From the NCBI GenBank assembly GCA_019694835.1, contig JAIBBE010000182.1, positions 36,794-100,793 of the forward strand: a stretch of DNA of 64,000 nt. The letters run 5' to 3'. Below the pieces are notes generated by a model. The model was not told the origin of the DNA. It did not search any database and worked only from the letters and a program-made list of their open reading frames with translations. Made by a program: the position numbers and the translations under genes. Position 1 is the stretch's first letter. Every line of letters begins with the position of its first letter. The stretch is from Fimbriimonadaceae bacterium. Lineage in GTDB: Bacteria; Armatimonadota; Fimbriimonadia; Fimbriimonadales; Fimbriimonadaceae. Shown here one piece after another: positions 37,101 through 43,496 of this stretch.

Positions 37101-38495
37101 ATGCGCCTACACCACTTGTTCTTGGCCAGCGCGTTGCTGGCACTGCTCGGAGTCCCGAAGCTTGCCCACTGTGACTTGTTCGGGCCGTCCAGAGACACCA
37201 CGATTGTCTTGGGATACGGCTATGATCCTGCCGCGCCAGACGTCGCCAAGCAGACGCCCTTTGTCAACCTTGCCAGCCACTTTGAGTCTTCAGGTGCACA
37301 GGGTGTGGAGTACAAACTCGAAGTCTCCAACAATATCAGCTCATCGACTCAAGAGCAGTACTTTGGAGCTGAACTTCAGGGGAGAGTCGGGCTCTATCGG
37401 GCGAGAGCTTCACTCAACCTCAGTTCACAGCGATCCATGTTCAAGTCTGCCTTCGTGCTGAACATCTACGCCAAAGTGGACTACGGCACCGAGGTTCTAG
37501 ATAACGTCTCAAATGCCAACCTCAATCTCGACGCCCTCGCCCTTTTGAATAATCCAGCAGGTTGGCTGGCGCGCTATGGCCCCCAGGTTGCCACTCGACG
37601 ACGACGCGGCGCAATGATCGTTGGATCTGTCGTCTTTCAGACGAGCAATCTACAAGCCGCATCCAGTATGGTTGCACAGTTGCAAGCGGCCGGGGCTGGC
37701 GCGGGCTGGAGCGCAAGCGTCAGTGCAAGTCTTACAAACAAATTGACAGAAGCAATTCGAAGTTTGAACGGCAGTGTCAATATTGTTGGCTATGGTGGTA
37801 ATGGTTTCCAAGACCTCGTGCCTGCTCCCGGTTCCGACGTGACAGACTTTCAGACTTGGGTCAACGTGATCAATAACTATATGAGCGGCGTGACTCAAGG
37901 TAACTCCGCCATCATCGGCTATCAGACGGCGAGCTATCGAGGCTACATCAATCGCGCATCTGATCCATTTACTCTAACTGCGGCTGATGCTTACTTAAGA
38001 TACATCTCTCTGCAAGCAAAATCCGAAGCACTCACCGAGTTTCTTGATACAGCGTCGGCCACTAGCCCATGGCTAAACCCTGATCAGATCGCAGCCGTAA
38101 CCGCAACGAGAGACCTATGTGCCCTCAGGGCAGATGAGGCATGGGACTTTGGCAGTCGCCTAGTGCGATCACCGAAGTCGATCCTTGGACGTACGCTTCC
38201 AGCAGACGTGAATGTGCAGTTGCCGAGAATTCTCCCGCATTACTCCACCGTACGCTATCCAAACGGGTTCTGGGACTTGACCGTTCGGCTTGAGGGAGCC
38301 CATCGGATGCAAGCGTGGCTTTTCAATCCGATTCCTAACGAATTCCGTCCGATAGATATTACAGGCGATAACAACGGCACGACCTTCTACGCAAGTCTAA
38401 GCCCGAATGACTATCATTCTGGTGATACACTTCAGTTTCGTTTCTACGACCAGAATAACCACCTGGTGTTCACCGACACGACAACATTGCTATGA
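37101..38495 (+). CDS. Secreted protein, possibly MACPF-like (putative pore former)
   Basis: About 464 residues from ATG 37101, preceded by AAGGAGGA. Signal peptide: LHHLFLASALLALLGVPKLA. The N-terminal third reads like the first part of a membrane-attack-complex/perforin fold (TTIVLGYGYDPAAPDVAKQ). Near residue 165 LNNPAGWLARYGPQVATRRR is followed by RGAMIVGSVVFQTSN, placed as the YGTH...GG signature is in MACPF proteins but without its exact Thr-His. Then come NIVGYGGNGFQDLVPAPGSD and an Asp-rich/aromatic stretch as in the family's last core strands. The C-terminal ~90 residues form a separate beta domain (YPNGFWDLTVRLEGAHRMQA). The call is tentative. It overlaps the next gene by 4 bp. Confidence 0.5.
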   Translation: MRLHHLFLASALLALLGVPKLAHCDLFGPSRDTTIVLGYGYDPAAPDVAKQTPFVNLASHFESSGAQGVEYKLEVSNNISSSTQEQYFGAELQGRVGLYRARASLNLSSQRSMFKSAFVLNIYAKVDYGTEVLDNVSNANLNLDALALLNNPAGWLARYGPQVATRRRRGAMIVGSVVFQTSNLQAASSMVAQLQAAGAGAGWSASVSASLTNKLTEAIRSLNGSVNIVGYGGNGFQDLVPAPGSDVTDFQTWVNVINNYMSGVTQGNSAIIGYQTASYRGYINRASDPFTLTAADAYLRYISLQAKSEALTEFLDTASATSPWLNPDQIAAVTATRDLCALRADEAWDFGSRLVRSPKSILGRTLPADVNVQLPRILPHYSTVRYPNGFWDLTVRLEGAHRMQAWLFNPIPNEFRPIDITGDNNGTTFYASLSPNDYHSGDTLQFRFYDQNNHLVFTDTTTLL

Positions 38496-39664
38496 GCACA
38501 TTCATGAAGGCAACTAGGTTACTGTCCATTGCAGCATTTGCATGTTGCATGTTTGAATGTGCGGTTGCACAAGGACTCACGTGGGTTCAATTCGAAGGTT
38601 CCGAAGGTTACATCCCTGGGGGACTCCAGGGGCAAGGTGAACGGACCTGGCTTGAGGATTCCGGCCTCGGAGTTTATGAAGTGTCGACCGCAATGCCCGT
38701 AATGGGTAGCCAAAAAGTCCGGGTTGATACTGCTCCACTCCTTAACACCGCCTGGGCGTGGCAAGACATCAGTTCAAGCTCGATTGGCAGCGGTACACCC
38801 ATTGTTATGGCTACCGTGCGAGCCCATATCAGTGACGACAGCCGGTCAGCTTCCTTCGCAGGACTCGACTGCTATCAAGTAGATCCACAGTCTCAGTTGC
38901 TCGGAATTCGTTTCCGACCAAGTGCAGGTCTTGATGCAGGCGAAGTGAAGATGATCCATGGCCTGGACTACTTGGCAACAGGGCTGCCAGCACCATCGAT
39001 CAACACCTGGCACCGACTGCGGGTGTTCGTCGATTCGGGAACGGCGGAAGGGGCGGGGGAGATTGATGGAGTAGGGGTCTATAAGACTGCCCCGATCTCG
39101 CTTTCATCTCATTACGTCCCGTTTGTCAGTCGGTATGCAGATGCGGATCTGTATATCGAGCCGACGGGTTACAACGTCATTTCATTTGACGACTACTCTG
39201 TAGAAGCGGTCGCAAGGGGGACACTTCGGGGTCGGGTAGACCTTGAGGGATGGCTGGGCACTGTCTCGGGTCTTCCACTTGCTGTTGAAGTCCGCAACGG
39301 CTCCGGCTCGACAGTGGAAACACTTTCAACCACGCTTGGCGCAGACGGCTCGTATCAGGTCGTCACGGGTTATCGGGGCAGTGGCTTCATCGTAGCAAAG
39401 GCGTCTCATTGGCTCGCTAAGTCGACCCCGCTCATTCCGATCACCAAATTCGGTGTGTTCGAGGTTGACTTCCAACTACTGAACGGAGACATCAACGGAG
39501 ACAACTCGATTGACATCGCAGACTACGCGGTGCTATCCGCCGCCTATGGCAGGAACCTAGGGGAGTTGGGTTACGTTGCGTCGGCTGACCTGAATGGCGA
39601 TGAGGCCGTTGACATCGGAGACTATTCCATTCTGAGCAGCAATTACGGCCTGTCTGGAGACTGA
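38492..39664 (+). CDS. Secreted lectin-like protein with dockerin-like C-terminus
   Basis: 390 residues. Signal peptide: LLSIAAFACCMFECAVAQG. Residues ~28-245 look like a concanavalin-type beta sandwich (WVQFEGSEGYIPGGLQGQGE; TWHRLRVFVDSGTAEGAGE; NVISFDDYSVEAVARG). A carboxypeptidase-regulatory-like domain follows (RGRVDLEGWLGTVSGLPLAV; VAKASHWLAKSTPLIPITK) and then two dockerin-like loops (NGDINGDNSIDIADYAVLSA; ADLNGDEAVDIGDYSILSSN), the same tail as at 18672-20429. The ATG overlaps the stop of the MACPF-like gene (ATGA), so the two products are made together. Confidence 0.82.
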   Translation: MSTFMKATRLLSIAAFACCMFECAVAQGLTWVQFEGSEGYIPGGLQGQGERTWLEDSGLGVYEVSTAMPVMGSQKVRVDTAPLLNTAWAWQDISSSSIGSGTPIVMATVRAHISDDSRSASFAGLDCYQVDPQSQLLGIRFRPSAGLDAGEVKMIHGLDYLATGLPAPSINTWHRLRVFVDSGTAEGAGEIDGVGVYKTAPISLSSHYVPFVSRYADADLYIEPTGYNVISFDDYSVEAVARGTLRGRVDLEGWLGTVSGLPLAVEVRNGSGSTVETLSTTLGADGSYQVVTGYRGSGFIVAKASHWLAKSTPLIPITKFGVFEVDFQLLNGDINGDNSIDIADYAVLSAAYGRNLGELGYVASADLNGDEAVDIGDYSILSSNYGLSGD

Positions 39665-39689
39665 GCCAAACTGGCTCGCCAACTGGGTA

Positions 39690-39714
39690 GCCCAACCCTT
39701 AGCGAGGGTTGGGC
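39690..39714 (+). terminator. Hairpin terminator
   Basis: GCCCAACCC-TTAGCGA-GGGTTGGGC, a perfect 9-bp stem 26 bp after the stop of the dockerin-like gene. No T-tract follows. Confidence 0.6.
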
Positions 39715-39720
39715 CGCTCA

Positions 39721-39846
39721 TGTCAAACCCGCCTCGGCAGCAAGATCAGCGTGGAGGACGCGGTGAGGGAAGCGCAGGATGAGCGGGCTCGGCTGCTTGA
39801 CCTGAACAAGGACGGCTGGATCACGTTGAAGGAACTGGGGTTCTAG
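39721..39846 (+). pseudogene. EF-hand gene remnant
   Basis: A frame of about 40 codons ends at TAG 39844. Its last residues contain a perfect EF-hand calcium loop, DLNKDGWITLKE, preceded by a helix (VEDAVREAQDERARLL). There is no convincing start or ribosome site; a GTG at 39751 would give only 31 residues. It looks like the tail of a lost EF-hand protein. Between 39847 and 39958 I see nothing else. Confidence 0.4.
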
Positions 39847-39958
39847 TCGCACGTTGATTGGCCCGGCGACTTGCCGGGCCAATCACCTACTCCAGGTCGG
39901 GGCGAAACAGCTTCGGAACGGCTGGCCGTTTCCGTGGCTGTTCGTTGCGCAAAGCCAC

Positions 39959-40612
39959 TCATTCAACCGAAACGCGCCCCACCACCAGGACCTCGCTCGC
40001 CTGACCGGTCGTCTTTGACACAAAGCGAATCGCGCACGAGTAGGAACCCTTTAATGCAGGCACGAACTCCGACAGACTCGCCCCAAACACCACGAATCCC
40101 TGACCCCGATACGACCGAGGGCGGGGCACCTCGTGGCGCGAGCGCAACGGACAAAGGAGCAACTCAGTCATCACTCCTGCCGCGTTCGCACGGTCGGCGG
40201 AGAACCGAACGCCACCGGCATCGGAGGCAACCGTCACCCGCACGGCATCGCCGCCAAAAGCCTCGGTTGGTGGCAGGCGCGGAGGGTCGATCACGCCAGG
40301 ATTGACCTGCAGGAACTTGGCGGCAAGAGCGGTGAAGGCGTTGCTCGGATACGGCGACGACGCCCGACCCATCAAGACCTGCTCCCGCGCATAGGCCGCC
40401 CACGCCAGATACTCCGCCTCTTCCAAATCCCGAAACGCGCGCCCGGCGCGGGCCACGAATCCGCGCCATGCCTCCTGACTCGGAGTCCGCGGGTTCTTGG
40501 GCGTCGTTCGGGGCCGGACGGTGACGCTGCCGTTCGCTTGCCGAACGAACACCACCGTCCCCGCCTTCCCCGAAATCCCCCCATTGATCACACTCGGCTG
40601 CACACGGGCCAT
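39959..40612 (-). CDS. Unknown protein, paralogue of the 56675 gene
   Basis: About 217 residues from ATG 40612; the frame opens at 40879, but the paralogue begins at the same place as the shorter form. Residues ~10-90 show ISGKAGTVVFVRQANGSVTV, RPRTTPKNPRTPSQEAWRGF and a Trp-rich helix, a pattern like DUF6266-type proteins. Then FTALAAKFLQVNPG leads to a beta-rich domain of about 110 residues (GGVRFSADRANAAGVMTELL). There is no signal peptide or TM helix. It is clearly homologous to 56675-57373 along its length. Function unknown; a structural protein is possible. Confidence 0.72.
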   Translation of the reverse strand: MARVQPSVINGGISGKAGTVVFVRQANGSVTVRPRTTPKNPRTPSQEAWRGFVARAGRAFRDLEEAEYLAWAAYAREQVLMGRASSPYPSNAFTALAAKFLQVNPGVIDPPRLPPTEAFGGDAVRVTVASDAGGVRFSADRANAAGVMTELLLCPLRSRHEVPRPRSYRGQGFVVFGASLSEFVPALKGSYSCAIRFVSKTTGQASEVLVVGRVSVE

Positions 40613-40783
40613 GTCTGGATTGTCGGCAGTTCTGCTCCAGTTCTTTAGTTCGATCACTGGGTGTGGTCTTGGTGTGCCGACGCGGCGCAATGGGTTGGGG
40701 CAGGGAAGAACGGCGCCTGCCCACTGCATTTGCCTTCGAAAGGATTGAGCGACGTGCTGCACTAGAAAGTCAAACCATGTCGT

Positions 40784-40814
40784 AGCGGGAGGGCTCAAAG
40801 CGAAGCCTCCCGCT
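40784..40814 (-). terminator. Possible hairpin terminator of the PEP-CTERM gene
   Basis: AGCGGGAGG(G)CT pairs with AGCCTCCCGCT with one bulged base; it lies 11-41 bp past the stop of the leftward PEP-CTERM gene. No T-tract. Confidence 0.45.
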
Positions 40815-40824
40815 GCCTGCGGAC

Positions 40825-41907
40825 CTACATCTCCTTTCTTCGCTTCCGCACGAGCGCGGCGACGCCGATAAGGAGGCACGCAGCGGTTGATGGTTCGGGA
40901 ACGGGCGACAGGAGCACGTACCCGGACGCTCCGCCGCGCGTCGCCCAGGCGACGATTTGACCGGAGTCGTTGATGAAACTCGCGTCTTGCACTTGCCAGC
41001 CGGCGGATGGGTCGATCAGAGAGTCGAGGTTGATCCCGCCCGTGTCGTGCCGCCAGATCACACCTCGCGGAACGTTGCCTTCGTACCGAAGTCCAACCAC
41101 CTCTTGGCTATCATTGAGGTCTCCTGCGCGGACCAAACCTGTGAACAGCCGCGTGCCGTCACGGCGCTGGATGTAGTGGTGTTGCGTGTTCCAAATGTCC
41201 GAGCCCGTGAGCAAAACGGTGCCATCGGCGTTAACGGTGACTGGCCGTGAGTCAACACCGAGGCTGCCGTAGTCAAGAAAGTTCTCCGCCACGTTCCAGC
41301 CGATGGCGCGCTCAATCGGATCACCGCTGTAGTTGGCTCGTGTCACGCCAACGATATCCCCTGAAGCGTTGAGGCCGACGAGCCGGTCTACGATAAGTCC
41401 TACCGGGGTCACCAGCGGGCGTGCAGTTCCGTCTCGGTGCAAGACATAGCCCCGACGTGGCTGATTGCCGTACCCAAAATAGTCTACCAGCACATCACCC
41501 GCATCGGTAACACCACGAATTTCCATGTTGTTGTCAACAGCATCAAGAGACGGTCCGATGAACTGGAACCCGGTCGTGGGGTTCCACAGGAATGTCGTTT
41601 GGCGCCGGTCACCATTAACTGAGGTTTGAAGCACACCTGCTACTTCGTCATGAGCATTGACCCCGTTTACGCGAACAACAATACCACCGGCAGGATTGGG
41701 AATCTGAGTCAGGCCCAGTCCAGCGCGCCAATACAGATTCTGGTTGTTCCGCTCCACCAGCAGGCCACCTGAATTGCCGAATGACTTGGGAACTGCGGAC
41801 GCACCGAGGATCGGAGTCAGGTCGAGGACCTCATAGGAGTAGGCCGACGAAGTCACCGGCAGGGCCGCGAGCGTCAGCCAGGTCAGGTATCTCTCAAACG
41901 TTAACAT
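40825..41907 (-). CDS. PEP-CTERM protein with HAF-type repeats
   Basis: About 360 residues from ATG 41907, preceded by CCAAGGAGGTACGTCC (strong site). Signal peptide: RYLTWLTLAALPVTSSAYS. The body has HAF-type/propeller repeats (VNGVNAHDEVAGVLQTSVNG; LNASGDIVGVTRANYSGD; AGDLNDSQEVVGLRYEGN; FINDSGQIVAWATRGG). It ends with a PEP-CTERM sorting signal: VPEPST, a hydrophobic helix (AACLLIGVAALV) and RKRRKEM. It would be processed by an exosortase and displayed at the surface or in exopolysaccharide. No exosortase gene is in the window. Confidence 0.88.
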   Translation of the reverse strand: MLTFERYLTWLTLAALPVTSSAYSYEVLDLTPILGASAVPKSFGNSGGLLVERNNQNLYWRAGLGLTQIPNPAGGIVVRVNGVNAHDEVAGVLQTSVNGDRRQTTFLWNPTTGFQFIGPSLDAVDNNMEIRGVTDAGDVLVDYFGYGNQPRRGYVLHRDGTARPLVTPVGLIVDRLVGLNASGDIVGVTRANYSGDPIERAIGWNVAENFLDYGSLGVDSRPVTVNADGTVLLTGSDIWNTQHHYIQRRDGTRLFTGLVRAGDLNDSQEVVGLRYEGNVPRGVIWRHDTGGINLDSLIDPSAGWQVQDASFINDSGQIVAWATRGGASGYVLLSPVPEPSTAACLLIGVAALVRKRRKEM

Positions 41908-42057
41908 GGACGTACCTCCTTGGTAATCACCGCTTCGATTATGTCTACATCGGGGCAACAGCGGTGGGTATCAGGCACGACTTCTTTCCCGCTAGATGCC
42001 ATCAGGAGGCGTCGCTGCGAGCGTCCAGGACCGGCAGAAGCGAGTTGCGAGCGATTC

Positions 42058-42087
42058 TTGACAATTGTGGTCCAGATGGCCTATGCT
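42058..42087 (+). promoter_or_regulatory. Sigma70 promoter
   Basis: A perfect TTGACA (42058-42063) and TATGCT (42082-42087) with an 18-nt spacer. The start point would be near 42094, about 50 bp before the 42143 gene. Confidence 0.65.
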
Positions 42088-42142
42088 CCACTCAGCGGCT
42101 CTCTTACACCTGGAAGCCTAGAGCCGCCAAGCACGAACGGAC

Positions 42143-42595
42143 ATGAACGGCAGGTTCCCCGAGGAGATCTATTCCGGCAGAATCACGGCGTATGAGCGCA
42201 AGTGGTTTTTCTTCGATGTGAAGAAGTCGAAGGACGGCACCCGTCGCCTCGTCATCACCGAAAGCCATGGCCCCAAATCGACGCAGGAGCGATCAAGCAT
42301 CACGGTGGCAGAGGGCGACCTTGCCGACTTCTTGCGCGGACTCTTGTCAGCCATGGACGCGATGGGACTTGAGTCGAAAGCGCCCAAGAAGAAGCCTCAC
42401 GATGAGCGGATGGCCGAAATCAAGACCCGCTTCCCTCGAGCTTACGAGGGTTGGAACGATGCCGAGGATGCCCGATTGCTGGGAGCACACTCCGAAAACA
42501 CACCGATAGCCGAACTAGCAAAGTCGCACCAGCGGCAACCCAGCGCGATCAGGAGCAGGCTAGCAAAACTCATCAGTAAAGATCTCTCAGTGTAA
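42143..42595 (+). CDS. DUF3276/PUR-domain protein with C-terminal helix-turn-helix
   Basis: 150 residues. Residues ~5-75 resemble the PUR-alpha-like DUF3276 domain, which binds single-stranded nucleic acid: EIYSGRITAYERKWFFFDVK, RRLVITESHGPKSTQERSSI and ITVAEGDLADFLRGLLSAMD. Residues ~105-148 look like a Myb/SANT or sigma-4-like HTH (AYEGWNDAEDARLLGAHSEN; IAELAKSHQRQPSAIRSRLA). A nucleic-acid-binding role is likely. It has its own good promoter and lies 4 bp before the next gene. Confidence 0.78.
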   Translation: MNGRFPEEIYSGRITAYERKWFFFDVKKSKDGTRRLVITESHGPKSTQERSSITVAEGDLADFLRGLLSAMDAMGLESKAPKKKPHDERMAEIKTRFPRAYEGWNDAEDARLLGAHSENTPIAELAKSHQRQPSAIRSRLAKLISKDLSV

Positions 42596-42632
42596 CTCGA
42601 TGCAGGAGTGGGTAAGCAAGACTGGAGAAGGC

Positions 42633-43022
42633 ATGACAGAGCAACACTTCATCGACATGATTGTGCGCGATCTGACCGCGGGTACCCAGTTCGATAATCC
42701 GGGTGGCGGTACTTCGCGTGTACTTTCGGTCTCGCGCGAAGTGATTGAGTATCAACGAGGGAATTCCAAGATTCGAGTGCGGCCGCGAGATCTTTTTGCA
42801 GCCTATGAGAAGTTTCAGGGCCTGGCCGTAACCTCGATCGACCTCGGTCACGCCTGGCCCGAGATCTTCGACTCGCATGCGAGGCCGGGCGGACACTCCT
42901 GCAATTGCACCTTTCTCTACTCGCTCCTGCAGCACCTGGGTTTGGCCGGCCCGACAAGCGGACGCGGAGTTCGAGGTAATCCCTTTCGCGTTCACTTTTC
43001 CGCTACAAAAGGTAATCCTTAG
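42633..43022 (+). CDS. Hypothetical protein
   Basis: About 129 residues from ATG 42633 (site GGAGAAGGC); an ATG at 42600 would add 11 residues. Not recognised. The N-terminal half is helical then beta (EQHFIDMIVRDLTAGTQFDN; SREVIEYQRGNSKIRVRPRD). A later stretch holds two Cys and a His (HSCNCTFLYSLLQHLG). There is no signal or TM helix. It is in line with the genes on either side. Confidence 0.65.
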   Translation: MTEQHFIDMIVRDLTAGTQFDNPGGGTSRVLSVSREVIEYQRGNSKIRVRPRDLFAAYEKFQGLAVTSIDLGHAWPEIFDSHARPGGHSCNCTFLYSLLQHLGLAGPTSGRGVRGNPFRVHFSATKGNP

Positions 43023-43040
43023 GCAGGTCAAGAAGAGCAC

Positions 43041-43496
43041 ATGGCACAACGTGAAATCATCGAAATGGCGTTCCTCCGCAATGACACCAACCACCTAGCG
43101 GAGCTTCTGAACCGCGAGCCTCCGCTGCTCGGCTATTCCAAGGGCTTCAACCTGGCCCACCTGGCCGTCGTGACGGGCGAAATCCGCATCGTCAAGGTGG
43201 CCGCCTCGCTCCTCGCCGAGCATTGGGATTGGCTGCTCAGTAAGAAGAACGCCGCCGACCAGACTCCCCTTGACCTTGCCGTGGACCTCAACCTTTGGGA
43301 CATTCAAGTCTTCCTTCGATCCGAAGGAGAGCGTGGACCGGGCACATCCCGCAAGGCCAAGAAGGAAGCAAGCGATCCGCGTGCGCAAATGGCGATCGAA
43401 GACGAGCAGCTGGAAGAGATGTACGACAAAGTTGGACGCAAGAACCAGCAGAAGCTCGGTGCCAACGCGAACGGAAAACCGTACTGGAAGGCCTAG
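43041..43496 (+). CDS. Small ankyrin-like protein
   Basis: 151 residues. Residues ~5-90 resemble two or three ankyrin repeats (FLRNDTNHLAELLNREPPLL; GFNLAHLAVVTGEIRIVKVA; ADQTPLDLAVDLNLWDIQVF). The C-terminal half is charged and probably disordered, ending NGKPYWKA. The partner is unknown. Its stop overlaps that of the leftward restriction gene (shared CTAG), so the island's rightward and leftward parts meet here. Confidence 0.68.
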   Translation: MAQREIIEMAFLRNDTNHLAELLNREPPLLGYSKGFNLAHLAVVTGEIRIVKVAASLLAEHWDWLLSKKNAADQTPLDLAVDLNLWDIQVFLRSEGERGPGTSRKAKKEASDPRAQMAIEDEQLEEMYDKVGRKNQQKLGANANGKPYWKA

